From Pseudolachnospira sp051055405 (lineage in GTDB: Bacteria > Bacillota > Clostridia > Lachnospirales > Lachnospiraceae), in contig NZ_CP167068.1 of assembly GCF_051055405.1 (NCBI RefSeq), positions 1,612,001 through 1,676,000 on the forward strand: 64,000 nucleotides of DNA, read 5' to 3'. Below the pieces are notes generated by a model, which saw nothing but the letters and a program-made list of their open reading frames with translations, did not search any database and had not been told where the DNA came from. Within the stretch, counting starts at the first letter, position 1. Each line of letters starts with the position of its first letter. Shown in pieces: positions 8,325 through 16,670 of the stretch. Made by a program: the position numbers and the translations under genes.

Positions 8325-10637
8325 TTATTCTATATTTTTAAGCGCTTCATCCAGCGGAATCTTTTTTATCCGTCTGAAATCGAAAAACATGACGATCAGA
8401 TAACCAATCAGGACAAAAACAAATATCTTCGCATAACCGGCTGGGGCAATCTGAAACGGGAACCATCCGCTGAAGCCCGCCAGGATTGCCTTCCAGGCCT
8501 GCGCCATAACAAGGGAACCGAGAACGGTACTGGCAGCATCCAGAATTACGACGACGATGGTTGTGGACAGAAGATACAGCCCTGCAATTTCCCTATTTTC
8601 ATAGCCTAGAATCTTGGTCATAGAAATTGCCTTTTCGTTTTTCTCAATGATAATCTTGGTGAGCAGATAGATGAGCGCCGCTGATAAAAGGATGCACAGA
8701 ATTTGGAAATATTTCATGTAGCTACCCATGGAATGATCCAGCTGATCGCACATCTTCGTAATATCCCGCTCCGTAATGACGGCAGCGATATCTTCTTTAT
8801 CAATGTCCGTGATTTCTGTATCGGATAGGTAGCCGTCAAATTCCCCCTCTGCCGAATCAAAGATCAGCCGGTAATTCTGTATCGGCATGAAAACCGCCAT
8901 GCTGATGCATCCATCGTAAATTCCTGCCACTTCAAACGGAAAGCTTTTGTTTTCGTATTTTTCATCCAAGGAAACACTGCTGCCGACGGACAATCCGTAT
9001 TTTTCTGCAAAGGAGGATGAAAGATAGACCTCATTTTCTCCCAGCTTATCCAGCCCGTCAATCATCACATACTTGCTGCCGTCCGTAATTCCGTACACCG
9101 AAACTTCCTCGTTGATGGAATCTCCCTTTCTCAGCAATGATGTCAGGGAAAATTTTTCGGCATCGGCATTTTCCGTGACAATGGCATTCCCACTCTCATC
9201 TTTGCAGGATTTCAGTACATACTGATAGTTGGAAAACATCATATCCCTGGCATTGTCCTTATAAAATTGAAGGGTATCCGGCATGCCCACCGCCATAGAA
9301 AGCATAGTGGAAATAAACAGAATTCCCACAAACAAAATGAGATAATTTGGTATGTTTTGCAAAATAATACGGAGTCGGAAGCGGTTTAAAAATCTCCACG
9401 TTGGAAGCTGAACAGCCTTTTTACGCTTTGTTTTCTTTAAGTCATGGCGCAGAAACTGTAGCGGCGTATGTCCCATCATTTTGATAATAACAACCAGGTT
9501 TACAACCAGCATGAGCGCCACGGGAATCAGCGTTGTCCGAAGAAACGCTTCGGGATTCCATATGGTTTCATATGCGGGCAGGCTGTAGCTGTTATAGTAC
9601 ATGGATACCACAACCTTTTTCAATACCGTATACCCAAGCAGGTTCCCTACTACTGCGGAAACAAAGGTGACAATAATCGGCATAGAAAGATAATGCCGGA
9701 TCAGTTCTCCTCGGCGATAGCCCGACGCCCGAAGGGTTCCTATTACCGATGCTTCTTTGACCATGGTGTTGCTGATTGTTACCGCAAAGATAAAGGCAAT
9801 AATCACGATCAGGATATTCAGCAGGACGCCGCCCATCGCCTTATCCGAGCCCATATCGTCCGTGGCAAAATGGATGGCCGGATTCGCATAAGCGGGCATA
9901 TAATCCAGAAGCTCAAAGCCCGCTGTGAATGTCTGTGTAAGCAAGGTTTTGAGGAAATCATCGGAAAGGCTTTTTTCTTCTTTTTCATCGTCAGGCTCTT
10001 CCTGGTACTTCCACGCATAGCTGTAGTGGATACTGCTGCCCAAACGCGCAAAGCCCTCCTCCGTCACCATCGCCACATCAAAATTAAGTGCGTCAAACAT
10101 AAAATCGGTACTCTTCTCGTGCAGCGTATAGTAATTGACATAAGAGAGTAATCCCACAACTTCGTATGTCTGGCCGCCCACCGTAATGGCATCTCCCGTC
10201 TTCACCCCTACATTGTCGGCATGCATCCGATCGATTGCGATTTCATTCTCCGATTCGGGAAAACGCCCGTCCATCAGACACGCCAGATTGACATCCTCAT
10301 TTCTGGTATACACTCGGACCGTTCCGTCGGTTATCCCGTCGCCGTTATTGTCCTCCGTTTCATTCCTGAAAAAATTTTCATATACCATTGCAGGAAGCGC
10401 TTGAATCAACTCTTCATCCGCCGACTTCCCCAATATAAAATGACCGTCCTCCCGTTTATATTTTGTCCTGCCATTATGGGCTGATGTCTCCATGCTTCCA
10501 TTTGCCACATACATTCCTGAGACAAAGCCAATCGTAAGGATCAGAAACAGGCTCACCACAAGATATTTTTTCCAGTCGCCGATTAGTTCCTTGGGGATTC
10601 GGCGGATAAGGGGATTTTTCGTCTTTTTATTCCTCAT
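8325..10637 (-). CDS. ABC transporter permease, FtsX type
   Basis: A 770-residue permease of the MacB/FtsX superfamily. A first membrane helix (about 25-45) is followed by a large extracytoplasmic region, a block of membrane helices beginning VLLNILIVIIAFIFAVTISN, a second extracytoplasmic region, and C-terminal helices near YFQILCILLSAALIYLLT. It is two-lobed, so it could work as a dimer or alone with its ATPase. The start at 10637 lies behind AGGAGGGGG, and the ATPase gene ends ten bases upstream. Typical roles are peptide or lipoprotein export or antimicrobial-peptide resistance. The operator-like palindromes upstream suggest inducible expression. Confidence 0.88.
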   Translation of the reverse strand: MRNKKTKNPLIRRIPKELIGDWKKYLVVSLFLILTIGFVSGMYVANGSMETSAHNGRTKYKREDGHFILGKSADEELIQALPAMVYENFFRNETEDNNGDGITDGTVRVYTRNEDVNLACLMDGRFPESENEIAIDRMHADNVGVKTGDAITVGGQTYEVVGLLSYVNYYTLHEKSTDFMFDALNFDVAMVTEEGFARLGSSIHYSYAWKYQEEPDDEKEEKSLSDDFLKTLLTQTFTAGFELLDYMPAYANPAIHFATDDMGSDKAMGGVLLNILIVIIAFIFAVTISNTMVKEASVIGTLRASGYRRGELIRHYLSMPIIVTFVSAVVGNLLGYTVLKKVVVSMYYNSYSLPAYETIWNPEAFLRTTLIPVALMLVVNLVVIIKMMGHTPLQFLRHDLKKTKRKKAVQLPTWRFLNRFRLRIILQNIPNYLILFVGILFISTMLSMAVGMPDTLQFYKDNARDMMFSNYQYVLKSCKDESGNAIVTENADAEKFSLTSLLRKGDSINEEVSVYGITDGSKYVMIDGLDKLGENEVYLSSSFAEKYGLSVGSSVSLDEKYENKSFPFEVAGIYDGCISMAVFMPIQNYRLIFDSAEGEFDGYLSDTEITDIDKEDIAAVITERDITKMCDQLDHSMGSYMKYFQILCILLSAALIYLLTKIIIEKNEKAISMTKILGYENREIAGLYLLSTTIVVVILDAASTVLGSLVMAQAWKAILAGFSGWFPFQIAPAGYAKIFVFVLIGYLIVMFFDFRRIKKIPLDEALKNIE

Positions 10638-10647
10638 CGTCCCCCTC

Positions 10648-11364
10648 CTACCATTCCAGTTTCGCTGCGGAAATTTTATTGGTATTGACGTCATTATGGC
10701 GAACTTTGCCGTCGCGCAGTTTCACCACATGATCCGCCATGTTTCGGATCGCTTCATTGTGCGTAACCATAATGACCGTATTCCCATACTTTTTGTTTAT
10801 ATCTTCAATCAGCTTTAATATCTCCTTTGACGTGCTGTAATCAAGCGCTCCGGTCGGTTCATCGCAAAGAAGGATATCGGGATTTTTCACGATGGCCCTG
10901 CCGATGGATACGCGCTGCTGCTGTCCACCCGAAAGCTGATTCGGAAGCTTATGCCTATGTTCGTAAAGACCAAGAGTACTTAGAAGCTCGTCAATATCAA
11001 GGGGGCGGGGCGAAAGGTATGCGCCGACCTCGATATTTTCCTTTACATTCAGATTTCCGACGAGGTTATACATCTGGAAAACATATCCCAGATGCTTTCT
11101 GCGGTACTGTGTCAGCTTTTTCTCATCCATCTCCGAAAGCTTGTCGCCGTTTATGGATATGTACCCGGAATCGGCGCCGTCAATCCCTCCGATGATGTTT
11201 AGCAATGTGGATTTGCCGGAACCGGAGGGTCCCAAAAGCACGCAGAATTCGCCCTTTGCTATCGAAAAATTAATTCCCCGGAGTACTTCCTGGCGGGTAT
11301 CTCCGCTGCCGAATCCCTTCTTCAAATCTACAATTTCCAAAAATTTCCGTTCTTTTTCTGACAT
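10648..11364 (-). CDS. ABC transporter ATP-binding protein, MacB/LolD type
   Basis: A 238-residue ATPase energising the adjoining permease. Walker A GPSGSGKST is at 45-53, the signature LSGGQ at 144-148 and Walker B ILLCDEP at 164-170, with the H-loop in MVTHNE. The start is placed at the ATG at 11364 (MSEKERKF), which has AAAGGA about ten bases upstream. Two further in-frame ATGs upstream lack ribosome sites. It is the first gene of the ATPase-permease-HMA operon. Confidence 0.92.
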   Translation of the reverse strand: MSEKERKFLEIVDLKKGFGSGDTRQEVLRGINFSIAKGEFCVLLGPSGSGKSTLLNIIGGIDGADSGYISINGDKLSEMDEKKLTQYRRKHLGYVFQMYNLVGNLNVKENIEVGAYLSPRPLDIDELLSTLGLYEHRHKLPNQLSGGQQQRVSIGRAIVKNPDILLCDEPTGALDYSTSKEILKLIEDINKKYGNTVIMVTHNEAIRNMADHVVKLRDGKVRHNDVNTNKISAAKLEW

Positions 11365-11427
11365 GAAAACGACATCCTTTCCTTTTATTTTCTGCTCCGT
11401 TTCCATCGCTGCTTTCATTTTTGAGAT

Positions 11428-11443
11428 GTTAGCACAAGCTAAC
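11428..11443. promoter_or_regulatory. Palindromic operator, proximal copy
   Basis: Perfect inverted repeat GTTAGC-ACAA-GCTAAC in the untranslated leader of the ABC operon. With the related site 46 bp upstream it forms a pair of probable repressor binding sites. Confidence 0.6.
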
Positions 11444-11473
11444 CATCGCTCCTCATATAAGCGGCTTCCATAT

Positions 11474-11489
11474 GTTAGTAGCCGCTAAC
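11474..11489. promoter_or_regulatory. Palindromic operator, distal copy
   Basis: Inverted repeat GTTAG-TAGCCG-CTAAC, 16 bp like the proximal copy, located immediately after the predicted transcription start. A bound protein here would block initiation. No matching regulator gene is adjacent. Confidence 0.6.
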
Positions 11490-11498
11490 CTAAACTTT

Positions 11499-11528
11499 AG
11501 TATACTCCTTTCCGCAGGATTTTGTCAA
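11499..11528 (-). promoter_or_regulatory. Sigma-A promoter of the ABC operon
   Basis: Minus strand: perfect -35 TTGACA (11523-11528), 18-bp spacer, -10 TATACT (11499-11504). Divergent to the CstA-family gene. Confidence 0.8.
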
Positions 11529-11562
11529 TAGCGCCAGCAGGAACTTTTCATTCGAAAATAGA

Positions 11563-11590
11563 TTCCACTTTGGAGGCTGCTGCATATAAT
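11563..11590 (+). promoter_or_regulatory. Possible promoter of the CstA-family gene
   Basis: Perfect -10 TATAAT (11585-11590) with a weak -35 TTCCAC (11563-11568) at 16 bp. It would give a leader of about 40 bases. The poor -35 leaves room for an activator. Confidence 0.4.
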
Positions 11591-11638
11591 GGTAACCAAA
11601 AACAACTTAATAAACTCTCAAAAGGAGGAGCGAGTGTC

Positions 11639-13084
11639 ATGATTAGTTTCATCATTTGTCTTCTACTCTTAATCGGAGGGTATTTCATCTATGGCAAAAT
11701 CGTAGAAAATACCTTCGCCCCGGACGACAGAGAGACGCCCGCCGTCAAGATCAACGACGGTGTGGACTATGTGGTCATGCCGCAATGGAAATTGTTTTTG
11801 GTACAGCTGCTCAATATCGCAGGCCTTGGCCCGATTTTTGGCGCCATGCAAGGAGCCCTCTGGGGACCGGTTGTGTTCCTGTGGATTACCTTCGGCACCA
11901 TCTTTGCCGGAGGCGTCCATGACTATTTTTCCGGTATGCTCTCTGAGCGAAATCAAGGGGCATCCATCTCCGAGGTATGTGGAATTTACCTGGGCGGATT
12001 CATGAAAAACGTCATGCGTGTGTTTAGTATCGTTCTTCTGGTTATGGTCGGCACCGTCTTTGCCGTAGGCCCCGCAGGATTGATCGTTACCTTGTTTAAG
12101 GAAGGAAACGTGACGGGGATCTTGGCCAGCACAGAATTCTGGCTTTGGATTATTCTGGCTTACTATTTCATCGCTACGTTTATCTCCATCGATAAGGTAA
12201 TCGGGCGAATCTATCCAATCTTTGGCGTATGTTTAATTATCATGGCGGTTGGCGTAGTGTTTGGTATCTTTACCCATTCGGAATTTACGATTCCGGAAAT
12301 CTGGAATCATTTTTCCAACATGCATCCTCAGGCGACTCCCGTATGGTCCGTCATGTTTATTACGGTTGCCTGTGGAGCCATCTCCGGCTTTCATTCCACC
12401 CAATCCCCTTTGATGGCGCGCTGTATGAAATCCGAGAAGCAAGGACATTTTGTTTTCTACGGAGCCATGGTTGCAGAAGGCGTAATCGCTTTGATCTGGG
12501 CAGCGGCAGGATGCGCGCTATATGAGGTCACCGGCGGGCTAAGCACGGGTCTGGAAGCAATCTTGGCCAACGGCCAGTCGGCTGCCATTTATGATGTCTG
12601 CGCAAAAACCATGGGCGGCGTCGGCGTTGCTCTGGCGATGATCGGCGTTATCGTCTGTCCGATTACTTCCGGCGATACGGCCTTTCGCAGCGCCCGTCTG
12701 GTATTGGCGGACTGGTTTCAAATCAATCAAAGCAAATATCGCAAACGGCTGATGCTCTGCATCCCGCTTCTAGGAGTTGGCGCGATCATCGGTCATTTGG
12801 ACTATACGATTGTATGGAGATATTTCAGCTGGACCAATCAGACGCTGGCTATGATTGTACTCTGGACGGCCAGCATGTATTTGTTCCGCGAAAAGAAGAA
12901 TTACTGGCTGACTGTGGTGCCAGCCACGTTTATGAGCGCGGTTTCTATGACCTATTTCTTTTATGCCAAGGAATGTCTGAATTTAGGAACTGCCGTCGCT
13001 TATCCGGCTGGATTGATCTTAGCGGTTATTTTCCTCGGTATTTTTATCGCGGCGACCAGAAGACAGCCGAAGGCAGTGGAATAA
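11639..13084 (+). CDS. cstA: CstA-family carbon starvation/peptide or pyruvate transporter
   Basis: A 481-residue multi-spanning membrane protein of the carbon-starvation CstA family. It contains the family blocks GPIFGAMQGALWGP, FAGGVHDYFSGM and SGFHSTQSP. Characterised relatives import pyruvate or peptides. At 481 residues it resembles the shorter Gram-positive form rather than the about 700-residue E. coli CstA. The ATG at 11639 is preceded by AAAGGAGG at ten bases; the frame is open for 39 more codons upstream but contains no plausible start. It is monocistronic or cotranscribed with the unknown gene 42 bases downstream. Confidence 0.88.
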   Translation: MISFIICLLLLIGGYFIYGKIVENTFAPDDRETPAVKINDGVDYVVMPQWKLFLVQLLNIAGLGPIFGAMQGALWGPVVFLWITFGTIFAGGVHDYFSGMLSERNQGASISEVCGIYLGGFMKNVMRVFSIVLLVMVGTVFAVGPAGLIVTLFKEGNVTGILASTEFWLWIILAYYFIATFISIDKVIGRIYPIFGVCLIIMAVGVVFGIFTHSEFTIPEIWNHFSNMHPQATPVWSVMFITVACGAISGFHSTQSPLMARCMKSEKQGHFVFYGAMVAEGVIALIWAAAGCALYEVTGGLSTGLEAILANGQSAAIYDVCAKTMGGVGVALAMIGVIVCPITSGDTAFRSARLVLADWFQINQSKYRKRLMLCIPLLGVGAIIGHLDYTIVWRYFSWTNQTLAMIVLWTASMYLFREKKNYWLTVVPATFMSAVSMTYFFYAKECLNLGTAVAYPAGLILAVIFLGIFIAATRRQPKAVE

Positions 13085-13126
13085 CCTGCGAGGAAGTATT
13101 CTTTTTTCTGAAAGGAGCCAACCAGA

Positions 13127-14134
13127 TTGATCTTTCTACCTAAAAAATTAAGCAGCGCTGCCTTGCCGGAGGGAGAACTGGCAGAGGATAAAAAACATTG
13201 CCGAAAATTTGGTCCCTGCGGCGTAGGGAAAAAAGCTGTCTACCTGAACAGTTTCTATGTGGACCGCCGGTACTATATTCCCTTGGCTTCCGTCAACCGA
13301 ATCTATAAGAGAATCGCCATGAGCAAAGGCGGTTTTACCGGAAAAGGAATTTTCGCAACGCTCCCCTATCTGGTCGTAGAATATGATAACGGCAAAGAGA
13401 AGCAATGCAATTTCAAGCATGAAGAACAGGTAGACCAGCTCCTAAACTACCTGCACACGGCGCGTCCAGAAATCAAGCTCCACAGCAGGGAAGCGGAAAA
13501 GAGGCTGCTAGAAAAAGAGCAGAAAGAAAAATCCAAACGAAAAGAACCGATCTCCGCAATGGCGCAGGCAAATATTCAGGTGCTAAAACAAGGGGAGTCT
13601 TATCTAAACAAAAATATGGCATTAGCCACCGAATTGAGCGCCTGCGCAAAACGACAAAGAGCCTATGAGAAAAGTAAGCCCTCTTATAAATGGGGGGCTC
13701 TAGCCATTACTCTTTTGGGGATAGCAGCTTTCATCTATGGGATCTACGCACTCCTTACGAAAGCAGGGTTTGGCGTTTATTTCTTGTTGTTCGGCCTAGC
13801 GGCAATCTTCCTATTTTCAAGCGCGAGTATGCTTCCTACGGCTCAGAACAACAAACGCCATCTGGATGCTCGCATGAACCGGGCAATCAAAGCCATGGAA
13901 GCATACATCAAAGAGTATCCGGAATTTCCGGTTCCTGTGTTCTATTCCCATCCAGTCGTTTTGAAACGAATGGAGGATATTCTTGCTGAGGGACGCGCCG
14001 ATACGATCGCAGACGCGCTCAAGCTTTTAAAGCAAGACTTAAAAGCTCTCAATTCCAGCGTGGTAGTAGAGCAAGAGGAATATGAAGAAATCGTTGCCAT
14101 CAAGCCTTTATTTTTAGTCCGCAATTATGAATGA
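13127..14134 (+). CDS. Unknown membrane protein with PH-like N-terminus
   Basis: A 335-residue protein I do not recognise. Residues about 30-110 alternate short strands around VYLNSFYVDRRYYIPLASV and LPYLVVEYDNGKE, resembling a bacterial PH-like fold. A charged lysine/glutamate-rich coil (about 120-150) follows, then two hydrophobic segments (about 187-212 and 214-232) form a hairpin. A C-terminal cytosolic region ends in QEEYEEIVAIKP. The start is a TTG at 13127, nine bases after AAAGGAG. No ATG precedes the conserved-looking region. It lies after the CstA-family gene and may share its transcript. Confidence 0.7.
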   Translation: MIFLPKKLSSAALPEGELAEDKKHCRKFGPCGVGKKAVYLNSFYVDRRYYIPLASVNRIYKRIAMSKGGFTGKGIFATLPYLVVEYDNGKEKQCNFKHEEQVDQLLNYLHTARPEIKLHSREAEKRLLEKEQKEKSKRKEPISAMAQANIQVLKQGESYLNKNMALATELSACAKRQRAYEKSKPSYKWGALAITLLGIAAFIYGIYALLTKAGFGVYFLLFGLAAIFLFSSASMLPTAQNNKRHLDARMNRAIKAMEAYIKEYPEFPVPVFYSHPVVLKRMEDILAEGRADTIADALKLLKQDLKALNSSVVVEQEEYEEIVAIKPLFLVRNYE

Positions 14135-14211
14135 TTTTTGACAACCAAAAATTTCGCTTTGTGAAATCTTCTATGGGAAATCCCGGTGTAATTTTCTATA
14201 GAAGAGAAAAG

Positions 14212-14247
14212 GGGAGAATCGCTAAAAACAGCTATTCTCCCTCTTTT
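14212..14247. terminator. Bidirectional terminator between convergent genes
   Basis: Arms GGGAGAATCGC (14212-14222) and GCTATTCTCCC (14231-14241) with one mismatch around an A-rich loop. TCTTTT follows on the plus strand and CCTTTTC on the minus strand. It can serve both the unknown gene and thrS. Confidence 0.75.
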
Positions 14248-14252
14248 CTGCA

Positions 14253-16214
14253 CTATTTTTCGTCCTGTACTTCGATTTTTCGAATCTCTTTTGTCCGGAT
14301 TTCCTTGCTGATTGCGTCGATAAATTCTTGGAGATCTTTCTGTCCTTCGTCTCCTAGGAAGCGGCTCCGAACCGATACCTTCTTTTCCGCCTCTTCCTTT
14401 TCTCCTACTACCAGCATATACGGAACCTTTGCCAACCGGGCTTCCCGAATCTTATAGCCGATTTTCTCCGATTTTTCATCCACCGAGCAAAGAATGCCGT
14501 TTGTCTGAAGCGCTTGTTCCACCTGTTTCGCATAATCCAAATATTTGTCGGAAATGGGAAGAATGCGCACCTGTTCCGGACACAGCCAGGTCGGGAAGAG
14601 ACCGGCGTATTTTTCAATCAACCACGCCAAAGTTCTCTCATAGCATCCAAGGGAGGTCCGGTGGATAATATAAGGCCGTACCTTCTCCCCATTCGGGTCG
14701 ATATAATACATGTCAAACTGCTCCGCAAGCAACGCGTCCCATTGAATCGTAATCATGGTATCTTCTTTTCCATATACGTTCTTGGCGTTGATATCCACTT
14801 TGGGACCATAAAAAGCAGCTTCACCGACGTCTTCCACAAAGGGAATCTCCAATTCCGTCAAAACGTCCCGAATATGCTGTTCGGTCTGATCCCAAACTTC
14901 GGGTTCGCCGATGTATTTCTCCCGATCGTCCGGATCCCATTTCGACAGATGATAGGTAACGTCGTCCTGCAGTCCTAAGGTCGTCAGGCATTTCTTGGCC
15001 AGAGCAATGCACTTTTTGAATTCTTCCACCATCTGATCCGGCCGGACAATCAGATGTCCTTCGGAAATGGTAAACTGGCGGACACGCGTCAGGCCGTGCA
15101 TTTCTCCGGAATCTTCGTTACGGAATAACGTGGAGGTCTCGCTATAGCGAAGGGGCAGATCCCGGTAAGATCTTTGCTTTGCCTTGTATACATAATACTG
15201 GAACGGGCAGGTCATCGGACGAAGGGCGAAAACCTCTTTGTCCTTTTCCTCATCTCCCAGCACGAACATACCGTCTTTGTAATGACCCCAGTGACCGGAA
15301 ATCTTATACAGGTCGCTTTTTGCCATCAACGGGGTTTTCGTGCGAATGTAGCCCCAGTGATTGTCTTCCTCATCTTCAATCCATCTCTGAAGCGTTTGGA
15401 TGATCTTGGCGCCCTTGGGCATCAGCAGCGGCAATCCCTGTCCGATCACGTCCACGGTGGTAAAGAGTTCCATCTCACGTCCTAACTTATTGTGATCCCG
15501 CTTTTTCACCTCTTCCAGATACTGCAAATAGTCGTTCAGTTCTTCTTTGGTGGCAAAAGCGCTGCCGTAAATTCTTTGCAGCATCGCTTTATTGGAATCG
15601 CCTCTCCAATAAGCGCCGGAGGAGGACGTCAGTTTAAACGCCTTGATTCCCTTGGTGCTCATCAGGTGAGGGCCTGCGCACAGGTCGACAAAATCTCCCT
15701 GGTCATAGAAAGAAATCTCTGCATCCTCCGGAAGATCCCGAATCAGTTCCACCTTATAGGGCTCGCCGAGCTCTTCCATTTTTTTGATCGCTTCTTCCCG
15801 CGGCAGGGTAAAACGTTCCAGTTTTGCTCCTTTTTTGATGATTTTCTTCATCTCTTTTTCAATGGCGTCCAGATCTTCCCTGGAAAAAGGCGTTGCTTCA
15901 AAGTCATAATAGTAACCCGTGTCAATGGCGGGGCCGATGGCAAGCTTTGCCTCTGGGAACAGATTTTTTACTGCTTCTGCCAATACATGGGAGCAAGTGT
16001 GGCGTACCACGCGGAGTCCTTCCGGATCTTTTGCCGTCAGAATATTGAGAGAACAATCTTGATCGAGAACGGTTCGAAGGTCTACTACTTCGCCATTCAC
16101 TTCTCCGGCACAGGCGGCCCGTGCCAAGCCTTCGCTGATATCAAAGGCAATGTCAATCACTGATTTTGCTTCCGGATACTCTTTTACGGTTCCGTCTTTC
16201 AATGTAATTTTCAT
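14253..16214 (-). CDS. thrS: Threonyl-tRNA synthetase
   Basis: Full-length 653-residue class II synthetase that charges tRNA-Thr. An N-terminal TGS domain (about 1-62) is followed by the editing domain with RHTCSHVLAEA, the catalytic core with motif 2 RNEDSGEMHGLTRVRQF and motif 3 HRTSLGCYERTL, and a C-terminal anticodon-binding domain. AGGAGGAGAAAG precedes the ATG. A threonine T-box leader lies upstream, so expression should rise when tRNA-Thr is uncharged. A long perfect palindrome sits between the T-box terminator and the start codon. Confidence 0.98.
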   Translation of the reverse strand: MKITLKDGTVKEYPEAKSVIDIAFDISEGLARAACAGEVNGEVVDLRTVLDQDCSLNILTAKDPEGLRVVRHTCSHVLAEAVKNLFPEAKLAIGPAIDTGYYYDFEATPFSREDLDAIEKEMKKIIKKGAKLERFTLPREEAIKKMEELGEPYKVELIRDLPEDAEISFYDQGDFVDLCAGPHLMSTKGIKAFKLTSSSGAYWRGDSNKAMLQRIYGSAFATKEELNDYLQYLEEVKKRDHNKLGREMELFTTVDVIGQGLPLLMPKGAKIIQTLQRWIEDEEDNHWGYIRTKTPLMAKSDLYKISGHWGHYKDGMFVLGDEEKDKEVFALRPMTCPFQYYVYKAKQRSYRDLPLRYSETSTLFRNEDSGEMHGLTRVRQFTISEGHLIVRPDQMVEEFKKCIALAKKCLTTLGLQDDVTYHLSKWDPDDREKYIGEPEVWDQTEQHIRDVLTELEIPFVEDVGEAAFYGPKVDINAKNVYGKEDTMITIQWDALLAEQFDMYYIDPNGEKVRPYIIHRTSLGCYERTLAWLIEKYAGLFPTWLCPEQVRILPISDKYLDYAKQVEQALQTNGILCSVDEKSEKIGYKIREARLAKVPYMLVVGEKEEAEKKVSVRSRFLGDEGQKDLQEFIDAISKEIRTKEIRKIEVQDEK

Positions 16215-16324
16215 CTTTCTCCTCCTAAATTTTCAAATGCGCTGACAAGGGAAGGGATAAAAACGGATTGCTCCACGCTTCGCGTTCTCGCAATCGTCAG
16301 GGGCAGCTTCCATAATTTTTTATA

Positions 16325-16397
16325 TGAAAGCCCGTCCGATGTCCATGAGCTAGGGGAGCTTGCTCCCCTAGCTCATGGCCGCCGTCCGGGGCTTTCA
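16325..16397. repeat. Long nested palindrome in the thrS leader
   Basis: A 73-bp hairpin. The outer arms TGAAAGCCC (16325-16333) and GGGGCTTTCA (16388-16397) enclose a perfect 17-bp inner palindrome, CCATGAGCTAGGGGAGC (16343-16359) with its complement (16362-16378), around a TT loop. It lacks a T-tract. It resembles a dispersed palindromic repeat unit more than a terminator. The rest of the 16215-16652 gap holds a weaker GATTGC/GCAATC hairpin (16266-16295) and the T-box. Confidence 0.7.
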
Positions 16398-16401
16398 TAA
16401 T

Positions 16402-16637
16402 AAAAAATCCCTGAGCAGCATATTTGCTGCTCAGGGACGATAAAAGCTACCGCGGTTCCACCCTCATTGTAAGAATCTACCACTCATTTGACGGTAACGG
16501 TGTCGGCCGGGCCGGATTAGGGCCGCTCCAGGGTGGTCTTCCAATGATTCTCCATGGAATACTTCCACCGTTTCGTATTCCTCTCTGGATGGTTCCTCAT
16601 CTTACTCTTCCTGTCTTCGCGTTTTCTTTCTTGATAT
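16402..16637 (-). ncRNA. T-box riboswitch of thrS (threonine)
   Basis: Minus-strand leader with the invariant T-box core TGGAACCGCGG (plus-strand 16450-16460). Stem I features such as AGAGAG and GGTGGAAG precede it. The likely specifier is the Thr codon ACC followed by A (plus-strand 16535-16537). The leader ends in a 13-bp perfect terminator stem (16408-16420 with 16425-16437) followed by six Ts. Uncharged tRNA-Thr should favour the antiterminator. Confidence 0.92.
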
Positions 16638-16642
16638 GTCTT

Positions 16643-16670
16643 AGTATATCATTTACAGAATAATTGTCAA
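16643..16670 (-). promoter_or_regulatory. Sigma-A promoter of the thrS T-box transcript
   Basis: Minus strand: -35 TTGACA (16665-16670), 16-bp spacer, -10 TATACT (16643-16648). The -35 element is within the last codons of eno and encodes its Leu-Thr. Confidence 0.8.

Noticed and set aside
9468..10151. 227-codon plus-strand ORF
   Set aside because: It is antisense to the FtsX-type permease, rich in His/Arg/Tyr as expected of a shadow frame, and without a ribosome site.
11522..11638. N-terminal extension of the CstA-family protein
   Set aside because: The extra codons overlap the divergent promoter region and lack a ribosome site; AAAGGAGG supports the ATG at 11639.
16408..16437. Independent small RNA terminator downstream of eno
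   Set aside because: The hairpin is the terminator arm of the thrS T-box, directly following its T-box core.
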